Assembly: GCF_020404765.1 (NCBI RefSeq)
Contig: NZ_JAIVEM010000057.1
Coordinates: 1 to 61,423, forward strand
Length of the DNA: 61,423 bases
Origin: Paenibacillus sp. BJ-4
GTDB taxonomy: Bacteria; Bacillota; Bacilli; Paenibacillales; Paenibacillaceae
Direction of reading: 5' to 3'
A model generated the notes under the pieces. It worked only from the letters and a program-made list of their open reading frames with translations. It searched no databases and had not been told where the DNA came from. Below, piece by piece: positions 1 through 10,431 of the stretch (the first letter of the stretch is position 1; every line of letters starts with the position of its first letter). The position numbers were made by a program, and so were the translations under genes.

Positions 1-22
1 ATTTCTGTCCTTTTTTAGCCAT
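1..22 (-). CDS. IS3-family transposase OrfA, N-terminal fragment
   Basis: Only seven codons are in the window, reading MAKKGQK on the minus strand from an ATG at 22-20. An AAGGGGA ribosome site precedes it. This start is typical, from memory, of IS3-family OrfA proteins in Paenibacillus (helix-turn-helix DNA-binding subunit), but seven residues cannot prove it. The ribosome site sits inside the 3' arm of the 14-bp inverted repeat, so read-through transcripts could hide it. Confidence 0.45.
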
Positions 23-104
23 ACAAATATCCCCTTCAAGTTCACTCAATCCTCATGATACCATGCGGACTTTTTTGAGTGTCTACTTGAAGGGGATAAT
101 ACCA
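1..104 (-). mobile_element. Left end of an IS3-type insertion sequence (partial)
   Basis: The minus strand shows a ribosome site and the first codons of what looks like an IS3-family orfA at 22-1. Upstream of it is a perfect 14-bp inverted repeat, 28-41 against 85-98, with an inner 6-bp pair, 44-49 against 75-80. Reading the minus strand inward from 104, the sequence starts with TG, the usual terminal dinucleotide of IS3 elements, so the element probably ends near 104. That is about 70 bp past the stop codon of the PTS gene. The rest of the element lies outside the window, so the terminal repeat and target duplication cannot be checked. Confidence 0.5.
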
Positions 105-174
105 GATTGAAGAGATACCCTTTTTGTGTAAAGAAGCAGCGAAGGAATTCAAGAGCTTATCGAACATGAGCTTA

Positions 175-1653
175 CTACATCAACCGCTGTATTTCATCTT
201 TCAGCGTTTCGGACCGGGTACCGAAAATAACCTGCAGCGCACCGTTACCAAGCCTGATAATTCCCGAAGCTCCAAGCTGCTTGAGAGCTTGATCGTTAAC
301 CGCTTTGTCGTCTTTGACAATCAGCCGCAGCCGTGTAATACATGCATCGATGCTTTCGATATTGCCCGAACCGCCAAGCTGAGTCAGTATTTTCCCAGCA
401 TAGCCTGCTTGACCGTCAGATAGGACTTCTGGCTTTTCAATGGATATGGATTGCTTTGTATCCCAAAGAAGGCTGTTTTCTACGTCGTCTTCACGTCCAG
501 GGGTTTTGAGATTGAATTTGATAATGATAAACCGGAATAGGAAATAATATACGACCGCAAAGGCCAGACCGACTGCAATCATTCGCAGCGGGTGGGTGGA
601 TAGCTTCATGTTGACCAAATAGTCGATGAGTCCTGCTGAAAAAGAAAAGCCGAGCTTGACATCCAGAAGGTACATGATCAGGCCACTCAGACCTGTAAGC
701 AGCGCATGGATGCCATAAAGCAACGGTGCAACGAACATAAAGGAAAATTCGAGGGGCTCGGTAATTCCGGTCAAAAACGATGCGAGCGCAGATCCAATGA
801 AAATAGAAGCGACCGCTTTACGTTTTTCAGGTTTGGCCGTATGGATGAATGCGAGAGCGGCTGCCGGGAGAGCGAACATCATAATAGGGAAGAAACCGGA
901 CATGAATAGACCAGCTGATTTATCGCCTGCAAAGAAACGGGTCAGGTCACCATGAACAACCTCGCCAGCTGCATTCGTATAGTTACCAATCTGAAACCAC
1001 GCGATTGAGTTTAGTACATGATGCAGACCGAGCGGGATCAGCAGTCGATTGGCAATCATGAACACCATCGACCCTATTCCGCCGAAGCCGACGATCCAGT
1101 TGCCGAAGGTCGCAATCGCATCTTGTACCGGGCTCCAGATCATACCGAGCAAAACGGCCAAAATCATGGTGGTGAAGGCGGTAATCATGGGGACGAAACG
1201 TTTACCGGAGAAGAAGCCGAGCCAATCTGGAAGCTGGATGTTGTGATATTTTTTGAACAGATAAGCGGACCAGCCACCAATGAAAATGCCACCGAGCACC
1301 CCCATATCTAGTTTCACGTCATCGGGGATATACGTGAAAATGCCCGGTACTGCCGCCAAAATACGGGTTAGCACCATATAGGCGATGACTGCAGATAGTG
1401 CGGCTACAGCATCCCCTGCCAGACCGATCGCAACACCGATGGCAAAGATTAATGCCAGGTTGCCGAAAATGGCACCCGCGCCCTCGTTCAAAAAAGGAGT
1501 AACATAATGATTCAAAAAACCACCTACCGCAGAGCCAAGCGGAATATCCTTCTCATAGTTGATCAGAGCCAGCCCCTGCAAAATTCCCGCCGCGGGTAGT
1601 GTGGCTACCGGAAGCATTAACGACTTTCCGATTTTTTGCAATAATTTCAGCAT
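175..1653 (-). CDS. nagP: PTS transporter EIICB, N-acetylglucosamine type
   Basis: This 492-residue protein has the EIIC-EIIB order of the glucose/GlcNAc PTS family. It imports and phosphorylates its sugar at the membrane using phosphate from HPr and EIIA. Residues 1 to about 390 are hydrophobic with many membrane segments and family motifs such as LGFFSGKRFVP, PLGLHHVLNS and GFFPIMMFALPAA. The tail, from about residue 415, is an EIIB domain with the phosphorylated cysteine in the motif IDACITRLRL. No EIIA domain is attached, so EIIA must come from elsewhere. The sequence resembles Bacillus NagP more than PtsG, hence GlcNAc as the likely substrate, but related hexoses are possible. It is transcribed alone, divergent from glpF, with a roughly 160-nt leader. 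Confidence 0.8.
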   Translation of the reverse strand: MLKLLQKIGKSLMLPVATLPAAGILQGLALINYEKDIPLGSAVGGFLNHYVTPFLNEGAGAIFGNLALIFAIGVAIGLAGDAVAALSAVIAYMVLTRILAAVPGIFTYIPDDVKLDMGVLGGIFIGGWSAYLFKKYHNIQLPDWLGFFSGKRFVPMITAFTTMILAVLLGMIWSPVQDAIATFGNWIVGFGGIGSMVFMIANRLLIPLGLHHVLNSIAWFQIGNYTNAAGEVVHGDLTRFFAGDKSAGLFMSGFFPIMMFALPAAALAFIHTAKPEKRKAVASIFIGSALASFLTGITEPLEFSFMFVAPLLYGIHALLTGLSGLIMYLLDVKLGFSFSAGLIDYLVNMKLSTHPLRMIAVGLAFAVVYYFLFRFIIIKFNLKTPGREDDVENSLLWDTKQSISIEKPEVLSDGQAGYAGKILTQLGGSGNIESIDACITRLRLIVKDDKAVNDQALKQLGASGIIRLGNGALQVIFGTRSETLKDEIQRLM

Positions 1654-1818
1654 AACCTTCTTCCCTTCATCATTCAGTTTGGGAACAACATGTTCTCTCT
1701 GAAATATGTGCCGACTACAAAAAAAGAGCCGCTTAGCTGGCCTGTTTTCCTTTTGTTTTCTAGCTTATAGCGACGGGTTCAGTCCTATGACGGAATGTTT
1801 GACTACCCATTTTTTTAC

Positions 1819-1848
1819 ATCATAAAGCGGAGAATCTGACATGGTCAA
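1819..1848 (-). promoter_or_regulatory. SigmaA-type promoter of the PTS gene
   Basis: On the minus strand TTGACC (1848-1843) and TATGAT (1824-1819) are separated by 18 bp. Transcription should start near 1812, leaving about 160 nt before the ATG at 1653. That leader contains a weak inverted repeat near 1762-1790 and a T-run at 1714-1722, a layout compatible with antitermination, but I could not match a known RAT sequence. Confidence 0.5.
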
Positions 1849-1885
1849 CGATTATTTTGAACCATAGAACAACGTAAATTCGTAG

Positions 1886-1912
1886 TTGACATCGCTTACA
1901 TCCTTATATAAT
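1886..1912 (+). promoter_or_regulatory. Promoter of glpF-glpK
   Basis: TTGACA at 1886-1891 and TATAAT at 1907-1912 (15-bp spacer; overlapping TATATA at 1905 would give 13). The short spacer is compensated by near-consensus boxes. The cre site lies across it, and the transcript would start near 1919, just ahead of the leader hairpin. Confidence 0.55.
1887..1900 (+). promoter_or_regulatory. cre site for CcpA in the glpFK promoter
   Basis: TGACATCGCTTACA matches the catabolite-responsive element consensus TGWAANCGNTNWCA at 13 of 14 positions. It overlaps the -35 box and spacer of the glpF promoter, where CcpA binding would block RNA polymerase. Carbon catabolite repression of glycerol uptake is known in Bacillus; its use here is inferred from the motif and its position. 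Confidence 0.65.
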
Positions 1913-1947
1913 ATCAAATTTAAGTTAATAATCGTGACGGAGACAAG

Positions 1948-2009
1948 AGAGCCACGCAGACATCCTATGCTAAAGCACGGGAGCGGTTTGTGATGGTTTT
2001 TCTTTTTTT
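1948..2009 (+). terminator. Leader terminator/attenuator upstream of glpF
   Basis: The arms 1948-1961 and 1986-2001 pair over about 14 bp with some G-U pairs and one bulge, and run directly into a T-rich tract (2001-2009). It lies between promoter and glpF start, so it can stop transcription before the genes. In Bacillus, GlpP with glycerol-3-phosphate overrides such a leader terminator in glpFK and glpD mRNA; the same control is inferred here. No glpP gene is in the window. Confidence 0.6.
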
Positions 2010-2062
2010 GGTGCGCGATGAAAGCGATTAAAATTGGGTGGTCTATTGAGGAGGTAGGTTAT

Positions 2063-2884
2063 ATGTCGCCATACGTAGCCGAATTTGTAGGGACGATGAT
2101 TCTGATTGTCCTGGGTGGCGGAGTGTGCGCAGGGGTATCCCTGAGAAAATCATTTGCCCACGCTTCCGGCTGGATTGTCATCGGAATGGGGTGGGGGCTC
2201 GCGGTTGCTATTGCAGTCTACGCGGTAGGTCAAATCAGCGGAGCGCATTTGAATCCGGCAGTTACACTGGCGTTGGCATTTCAGGGTGCCTTTCCATGGC
2301 AAGACGTTCCCGGGTATATTGTGGCTCAGATTCTTGGTGCCATGGCGGGTGCTGTGGTTGTGGTTTTACATTATTGGCCCCATTGGAAAGAGACGGAGGA
2401 CGCAGCAACCAAACTCAGTGTATTTGCCACAGGACCGGCTATGGATCATCCGTTTGCCAACGTGCTGAGTGAAATGATAGGTACTTTCATCTTTGTTCTT
2501 GCTTTGCAGTCGCTTGGTGCCAATTCTTTTACAGAGGGCCTGCAGCCGCTGATTGTGGGTTTTCTGGTAGTGAGTATCGGTTTATCCCTTGGCGGAACGA
2601 CAGGTTATGCGATTAATCCGGCAAGGGATTTTGGCCCACGTCTTGTACATTATTTACTACCGATTCCCGGCAAGGGAGCATCCAACTGGAAATATGCCTG
2701 GGTACCCATTGTAGGACCGCTGTTGGGAGGCTCCTTCGGAGGGCTGTTTTACCAGGCAGTGTTTAAAGGATATGTAAGTCCGGTTTTCTGGATTATGTTA
2801 GGCATCATTGTGATTGTGCTGCTGGTTACCTTCCGCTTCAGTCGTACTTACAAAAGCTATAAAGCCAACAAGCTTACAGTATAA
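2063..2884 (+). CDS. glpF: Glycerol uptake facilitator GlpF
   Basis: This 273-residue aquaglyceroporin lets glycerol diffuse through the cytoplasmic membrane, where the neighbouring kinase traps it. Both half-helix signatures are visible: HLNPAV at residues 63-68 and INPARDFGPR at about 184-193. The aspartate after the second NPAR is typical of glycerol facilitators rather than strict water channels. About six membrane segments are apparent. The ATG at 2063 is chosen because GAGGAGG lies 7 nt upstream; an in-frame ATG at 2018 sits inside the leader and lacks a good ribosome site. glpK follows after 31 bp. Confidence 0.92.
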   Translation: MSPYVAEFVGTMILIVLGGGVCAGVSLRKSFAHASGWIVIGMGWGLAVAIAVYAVGQISGAHLNPAVTLALAFQGAFPWQDVPGYIVAQILGAMAGAVVVVLHYWPHWKETEDAATKLSVFATGPAMDHPFANVLSEMIGTFIFVLALQSLGANSFTEGLQPLIVGFLVVSIGLSLGGTTGYAINPARDFGPRLVHYLLPIPGKGASNWKYAWVPIVGPLLGGSFGGLFYQAVFKGYVSPVFWIMLGIIVIVLLVTFRFSRTYKSYKANKLTV

Positions 2885-2912
2885 AATCGATAGATTTACA
2901 GGGGAGAGATGA

Positions 2913-4409
<1,497 letters not shown>

Positions 4410-4438
4410 CTTATAGTTACTCAGATTAAAATAGAAAA

Positions 4439-4487
4439 TGCACCGCAAGATGGATACTTTGAGAAAAAGTGTCCATCTTGCGGTGCA
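4439..4487. terminator. Strong hairpin between glpK and the convergent lacI-type gene
   Basis: The arms 4439-4460 and 4467-4487 form a stem of about 21 bp. On the minus strand it is followed by a T-rich stretch (complement of 4428-4438), making a good terminator for the repressor gene. On the plus strand the T-run is poor, but the stem could still stop or protect glpFK mRNA. Confidence 0.7.
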
Positions 4488-4515
4488 CAATTATGTCTGG
4501 GCTTTAAGGTGTGTA

Positions 4516-5556
4516 CTAGCCCTTAACCACCGTATGGTTCCAATTTTGCCGGGCTCCGCAAGAGCTACGAATGACTAGCTCCGGTTCTACTTTAATACAT
4601 TTCGTCTCCATTTGTTTGTTCATCAGGTCAAACAGCACCATAGCGGCCAGGCGGCCTATTTTTTGTTTGTCTTGTTTTACAGTGGTCAGTGGAGGATCGG
4701 TGTAACGACAGGCTTCTATATCATCACATCCCACCACAGCAATATCCTCGGGCACCCTCAAGCCGCTTTCCTTGAAAGCACGGATGGCACCAAAAGCAAG
4801 CAGGTCAGTAGCCGCAAAAATAGCTTTTGGTAAATCTCCTTGCTGTATCCACGCCTTTGCTATCTGGTATCCATCTTCTGCCGCGTAGTCCTTAGCATAC
4901 ACGATCCATTCGGGTCTGACATCAAGACTAAACCGTTTTAGTGAAGTGATAAAGGCTTCTTCTCGCTCTTTAATCACCAAGGATGGGCGTTCAATGCCTA
5001 TAAAACCCATATCGCGGTAGCCATTCATGTAAAAATGCTCAACAACCTTCATTGAGATCTTCTGATTGTCAGACATAATGTAGCAGGAGCTGGCTCCGGT
5101 TAATTCAATATCGACACCGATGCAGGGGATGGGGCTGGCATCGAGATCAAAAACGCTCTTTTCCACTTCATCTCCAGCAATAATAATGCACCCGTCCACT
5201 GAAAAATATTTCGAGCGAGCCAAATAGTCCTCTCCATTATCCAGAAATTTTTCATTTGAGAAAAACAGTAGATCGTAACCGAGCAAGCCAATCTGTTTTT
5301 TGAAGACATTAATGATATCTACAAAAAAAGGATGGCTAAAATCGACATTCAACTTGCCAGCGAATATAACGCCTACTAAATTTGATTTTTTGGTAGCCAG
5401 CGTTTTAGCCGAGGAGGAGGGTCTATAACCCGTTTCCTCCATTATTTTAAGCACCCTCTGCCGGGTTTCCTCACTGATATCCGTGTAATTGTTTATGATT
5501 TTCGAAACGGTTGCTACCGAAACGCCTGCCATATGAGCTATTGTTTTTATATTCAT
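4516..5556 (-). CDS. LacI-family transcriptional repressor
   Basis: This 346-residue regulator has an N-terminal LacI helix-turn-helix ([20 protein letters not shown], residues 3-22), a hinge near residues 48-56 and a periplasmic-binding-like sugar sensor domain to the end. It is divergent from the sugar ABC/bglB operon, so it most likely represses that operon and itself until a beta-glucoside-derived sugar binds. The ATG at 5556 is preceded by GGAGG at a 5-nt distance; a GTG four codons earlier lies within that ribosome site and is rejected. Two similar operators, in its own leader and in the ABC leader, support this assignment. The effector is unknown. Confidence 0.9.
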   Translation of the reverse strand: MNIKTIAHMAGVSVATVSKIINNYTDISEETRQRVLKIMEETGYRPSSSAKTLATKKSNLVGVIFAGKLNVDFSHPFFVDIINVFKKQIGLLGYDLLFFSNEKFLDNGEDYLARSKYFSVDGCIIIAGDEVEKSVFDLDASPIPCIGVDIELTGASSCYIMSDNQKISMKVVEHFYMNGYRDMGFIGIERPSLVIKEREEAFITSLKRFSLDVRPEWIVYAKDYAAEDGYQIAKAWIQQGDLPKAIFAATDLLAFGAIRAFKESGLRVPEDIAVVGCDDIEACRYTDPPLTTVKQDKQKIGRLAAMVLFDLMNKQMETKCIKVEPELVIRSSCGARQNWNHTVVKG

Positions 5557-5570
5557 GAAATCCTCCACGG

Positions 5571-5584
5571 CTAAACCAGTTTAG
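5571..5584. promoter_or_regulatory. Operator in the leader of the lacI-type gene
   Basis: CTAAACCAGTTTAG is an inverted repeat with 6-bp arms. Read on the minus strand it contains AAACTGGTTT, nearly identical to AAACTGCTTT in the operator at 5791-5806. It lies about 30 bp downstream of the predicted start of the repressor transcript, suited to autorepression by roadblock. Confidence 0.6.
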
Positions 5585-5623
5585 TTAAATTGACTTTGCA
5601 TTCTGAATTTAGTAATTACTCGT

Positions 5624-5653
5624 ATTCTATGCTATCTCATAGAGGAGAGTCAA
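5624..5653 (-). promoter_or_regulatory. Promoter of the lacI-type gene
   Basis: On the minus strand TTGACT (5653-5648) and TAGAAT (5629-5624) are 18 bp apart. The transcript would begin near 5616 and pass through the operator before the ATG at 5556. Confidence 0.5.
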
Positions 5654-5746
5654 CACTGCTGTTTAAGTTGGAGTTTAATATATTATGGAAAAATAAGTTT
5701 GTTTTCGCGGTAGTTCATGTTTTTTTTGATATTTCGCAAATCTCTA

Positions 5747-5776
5747 TTTACAAATACAAGTCATTCGTTACATAAT
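5747..5776 (+). promoter_or_regulatory. Promoter of the sugar ABC/bglB operon
   Basis: TTTACA at 5747-5752 and CATAAT at 5771-5776 with an 18-bp spacer. The predicted start (about 5783) is just ahead of the operator at 5791-5806. A second possible plus-strand promoter, TTGACT 5590-5595 with TAATTA 5613-5618, lies further upstream. Confidence 0.45.
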
Positions 5777-5790
5777 AATAAATGCAAATA

Positions 5791-5806
5791 ACGAAACTGC
5801 TTTCGT
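5791..5806. promoter_or_regulatory. Operator of the sugar ABC/bglB operon
   Basis: ACGAAACTGCTTTCGT is an inverted repeat with 6-bp arms around CTGC, placed directly after the predicted transcription start. It shares TAAC.AAACTG.TTT..G with the operator in the leader of the divergent LacI-type gene (minus-strand reading), so both are probably bound by that regulator. Confidence 0.6.
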
Positions 5807-5853
5807 AATGTGGAAATGCATTTATTCTAAGATTATTTGGGGGGGATTCTGCA

Positions 5854-7182
5854 ATGCTAAAAAAGAGTTTTTTATTACTTCTTGTAACCGCTTTAATTGT
5901 AGTATTGGCTGCTTGCGGTAAAGGTAACGACGCTGTACAGAACGGGAATAAAAAGGTCACATTGAAGATCATTCATTGGCAGCAGGAAAATATTAATAAC
6001 TATATAAAGGAATTTAATAAAAAGTTTGAAGAGAAGTATCCAGATGTTCAGGTGGAGTATACGACGGTACCTGCTGACTCAACCTATGACCAACTGATGC
6101 AAACGCGTATGAATGCTGGTTCATCCGGTGATGCAGACATTATTCCTCTGAAATTCAGCTTCGTAGGTGCTCCGCAGGAATGGTCAAAGGGAGCAGCAGA
6201 TCCAATGTGGAAGCAATGGATTGACGGAGGACTAATAGCCGACCTGTCGGATCAAGCATTTATAAAAAACTATAACCCTACAGATGTCAAAAATGCCATG
6301 ACCTATAAGGACAAGGTATACGGTGTAAATATGGGTAAGGTGGCGCTGACAGGTTTGTTCTACAACAAAGAGATTTTTAAAAAATATAATCTTGCTGTGC
6401 CCACGACATGGGATGAGCTGGTAAATGTTATGAAGGTACTCAAGGCTAACGGTGTGGAACCGATTGGTTTCGGCGGTAAGGATGTATGGCCTATTAACCT
6501 TGCTGTCCAAGGGCTTCAGGCCTCTATTCATGATGATCAGCTGGAATATATCAAAGGGCTGTGGACAGGGAAGACGAAGCTGACAGACCCGGTTCAGCTT
6601 GAGGTGCTGGAAAAAACACAAGTTCTGATGAACAATGCCATCGGTGGATTTATGGGGATTGACTATGGAACCTTGCCAAGCTTATTTGCTACAGGACGTG
6701 TAGCCATGATTGCAGATGGCACGTGGGATGCAACTACGATCCAGACAGCCAATCCAGAGATGAAATTTGGTTATTTCCCGATTCCGGGCAGCAATGATCC
6801 CGCCAAAAATAAAAACCTTGCAGGCAAGTACGATATGACATGGATGGTATTGGAAAAGTCACCAAACAAGGATTATGCGATCAAATGGCTTGAAATGCTC
6901 TCTGAGAAGCAAAACTATACCGATTTTGTGAACGCCGCCGGATTTTTGCCAACACAGCCTGATGTGAAGATAAGTAGTGAATTTGTGAATGAAATCCAGC
7001 CTTCGCTGGAAAACTTCAAGCACTCTTGGGATCAGCTATTTATCAATCGTAAGAATGTTGGACAGTACATTAAGGATTCCAGCGTACATGTGGAATTTCT
7101 CGCGCCTGCCGGTCCATTAAAGACGCCTTTGGAGCTTGCCCAAAAGTCTCAGGCAGACTGGGATGCAGCAGCCCCTAAATAA
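5854..7182 (+). CDS. Sugar ABC transporter substrate-binding lipoprotein
   Basis: This 442-residue extracellular binding protein is anchored by a lipoprotein signal: KKS, a hydrophobic stretch, and lipobox LAAC with the modified cysteine at residue 21. The mature part resembles family 1 (MalE/UgpB-type) binding proteins of carbohydrate ABC importers, with motifs such as YNKEIFKKYNLAVPTTWDEL. It heads the operon behind a GGGGGGGA ribosome site and would deliver a beta-glucoside or cello-oligosaccharide to the two permeases. Substrate is inferred only from bglB at the operon end. Confidence 0.88.
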   Translation: MLKKSFLLLLVTALIVVLAACGKGNDAVQNGNKKVTLKIIHWQQENINNYIKEFNKKFEEKYPDVQVEYTTVPADSTYDQLMQTRMNAGSSGDADIIPLKFSFVGAPQEWSKGAADPMWKQWIDGGLIADLSDQAFIKNYNPTDVKNAMTYKDKVYGVNMGKVALTGLFYNKEIFKKYNLAVPTTWDELVNVMKVLKANGVEPIGFGGKDVWPINLAVQGLQASIHDDQLEYIKGLWTGKTKLTDPVQLEVLEKTQVLMNNAIGGFMGIDYGTLPSLFATGRVAMIADGTWDATTIQTANPEMKFGYFPIPGSNDPAKNKNLAGKYDMTWMVLEKSPNKDYAIKWLEMLSEKQNYTDFVNAAGFLPTQPDVKISSEFVNEIQPSLENFKHSWDQLFINRKNVGQYIKDSSVHVEFLAPAGPLKTPLELAQKSQADWDAAAPK

Positions 7183-7189
7183 ATAAACG

Positions 7190-7225
7190 GGCTTTACATG
7201 AACGCAGATTGGCATCTGTAAAGCC
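7190..7225 (+). other. Intercistronic hairpin between binding protein and permease genes
   Basis: Nine-base arms (7190-7198 and 7217-7225) pair perfectly around an 18-nt loop. No T-run follows, so it is less likely to be a full terminator. Such hairpins often protect the upstream mRNA and allow more binding protein than permease to be made. Confidence 0.5.
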
Positions 7226-7255
7226 TTCATAATAATGTAAAGAGGTGTGAGGCCC

Positions 7256-8149
7256 ATGTATCCCTTCGGAAAGGGCGCGGCCCGGTTAATGCCCTATCTT
7301 TTGCTGAGTATTCCGGTGCTGCTCTATTTGCTTCTTGGCTTTGGTCCCTCAATGGTAACCGTACTGTTTTCCTTTACAAATGCTTCAGGGGTTCCGGGAC
7401 AGACGTGGAATTTTGTCGGATTTGAGAATTATACGACCTTTTTTACCTCCTCCGATTCAGGAGATCGTATCGCTTCCATGGGTCGTTCCTTATATTTTGC
7501 TGTAGCGGTGGTTGTGATTCAAAATGCAGTAGGGCTGTTCATGGCCATCATTATTAATAAAAAACTCAAAGGTGATGTGTTTTACCGCGCTGTATTTTTC
7601 CTGCCCGTTGTGCTCGGAGTAACGGTATCCGGCCTGATCTGGCAGCTGATTGCCAATCCGCTTGGCGGTCCTGCACAAGCCTTGATGAACTTTTTTGGAA
7701 CCAGCTCCAACTTCTTTGGGGATTACAATATTGCATTTGAACTGATTATTTTTGTGCAAGTCTGGATGTACATGGGTTACTCGATGACTATTTTCTTGGC
7801 CGGACTCCAATCCATTCCCAGTGATTTATATGAAGCGGGGTATATGGACGGTGCTTCCGGGTGGGAAGCGTTCAAAAATATTACTTTTCCGATGATTGCG
7901 CCGTCCTTTACCGTCAATATGCTGCTGTCCATTATCGGAGCATTGCAAACCTTTGACATTATTTATGTGCTGACAGGTGGTAAATTCAACACGACGACAC
8001 TTGCATTTGATGTGTATGCAACAGCCTTCGGTACCGGGACGGCCGATTACGGCCTTGCTTCCGCAGTAGCCATGATCCAGTTCTTGTTCGTATTTACAGT
8101 GTCGATGATTGCTCTGTATTATTTGCGCAGAAGAGAGGTGGAAATGTAA
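7256..8149 (+). CDS. Sugar ABC transporter permease (MalF/UgpA type)
   Basis: This 297-residue inner-membrane subunit has about six membrane helices. The EAA loop that contacts the ATPase is present as EAGYMDGASGWEAFKNITFP near residue 195. The ATG at 7256 has AGAGGTG about 8 nt upstream; the GTG three codons earlier overlaps that ribosome site. Its stop codon overlaps the start of the second permease, indicating translational coupling. Confidence 0.88.
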   Translation: MYPFGKGAARLMPYLLLSIPVLLYLLLGFGPSMVTVLFSFTNASGVPGQTWNFVGFENYTTFFTSSDSGDRIASMGRSLYFAVAVVVIQNAVGLFMAIIINKKLKGDVFYRAVFFLPVVLGVTVSGLIWQLIANPLGGPAQALMNFFGTSSNFFGDYNIAFELIIFVQVWMYMGYSMTIFLAGLQSIPSDLYEAGYMDGASGWEAFKNITFPMIAPSFTVNMLLSIIGALQTFDIIYVLTGGKFNTTTLAFDVYATAFGTGTADYGLASAVAMIQFLFVFTVSMIALYYLRRREVEM

Positions 8150-8967
8150 TGAGCAGTACCAAAGGAACAAAAATTCTGAGCTACATCATCGTACTGCTCA
8201 TGCTTTCGTTATATTTATTCCCGCTTTTCTACCTCTTTAATGTATCAATGAAGACTCAAAGTGAGTATCTGATGGATCCTGTGGCTATAGCCAAAAGTCT
8301 GAGCTTTGAGAATTTCATGGACGCTTGGGAAAAAGGAAATTTCTCCCAGTACATGTGGAACAGTATTTTGTATACGGGAGTATCTACGCTATTAACGTTG
8401 GTGATATCCGTGTTTGCGGCTTTCCCGCTGGCGCGGGGATACGTTAAGTTCAGCACCTTTTTTTATGTGTTTTTCCTGATATCCATGTATCTTCCGAATC
8501 CGCTGATTCCGCAATTTGCTCTCATTAATAGTCTGGGACTTTACAATACGCAGCTTGGTTTTATTTTGCTGAAAACAACAGGTACCGGCATTGCCTTTCT
8601 GATGTTTGTGGGATATATCAAGTCTGTCTCCCGGGAGCTGGATGAAGCGGCTGCAATGGACGGGTGCGGATATTCACGCTATTTGTTTACGATTCTTGTA
8701 CCGCTGATGAAGCCGGTGCTAGCGACAGGCATCATTTTGACGGCAATTGGGGCGTGGAACGATATTATAGGTCCTACCATTTATTTATCTGATCCCGCGT
8801 ATCAACCGGTGACCAAAGGATTGTTCTCCTTCTACGGACAATACATGAATAACTGGCCGCTGCTCGCTTGCGGCATCCTGATTGTTACACTACCGCTGGT
8901 TATTTTGTATATTTTCCTCCAGCGCTTTATTGTCGGCGGTGCAATGGCCGGAGCTGTGAAGTCTTGA
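8149..8967 (+). CDS. Sugar ABC transporter permease (MalG/UgpE type)
   Basis: This 272-residue protein is the second membrane subunit of the importer, with about six membrane helices and the EAA loop DEAAAMDGCGYSRYLFTILV near residue 165. Start and preceding stop overlap as TAATG. No ABC ATPase gene follows, so the pair probably uses a shared ATPase of the MsmX type encoded elsewhere, as many Bacillus sugar importers do. Confidence 0.88.
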   Translation: MSSTKGTKILSYIIVLLMLSLYLFPLFYLFNVSMKTQSEYLMDPVAIAKSLSFENFMDAWEKGNFSQYMWNSILYTGVSTLLTLVISVFAAFPLARGYVKFSTFFYVFFLISMYLPNPLIPQFALINSLGLYNTQLGFILLKTTGTGIAFLMFVGYIKSVSRELDEAAAMDGCGYSRYLFTILVPLMKPVLATGIILTAIGAWNDIIGPTIYLSDPAYQPVTKGLFSFYGQYMNNWPLLACGILIVTLPLVILYIFLQRFIVGGAMAGAVKS

Positions 8968-10338
<1,371 letters not shown>

Positions 10339-10360
10339 ACAGATGATCGTAATAATTTAA

Positions 10361-10396
10361 GCGGTCATGCTCCAATAACAGAGCATGACGGCTTTT
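10361..10396 (+). terminator. Terminator after bglB
   Basis: A 12-bp stem with one mismatch (10361-10372 with 10381-10392) ends in TTTT. It separates the sugar operon from the convergent exoA gene. Confidence 0.75.
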
Positions 10397-10431
10397 AAGA
10401 CTGCATAAAGACTCGTGTAAGGAGGACTATG

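Noticed and set aside
1700..1800. GlcT/LicT-type RAT antiterminator before the PTS gene
   Set aside because: A weak inverted repeat and T-run exist, but the conserved TTACTG...CAGGCA core of RAT sites is not present.
5557..5568. GTG start four codons upstream for the LacI-type repressor
   Set aside because: It overlaps the GGAGG ribosome site that serves the ATG at 5556.
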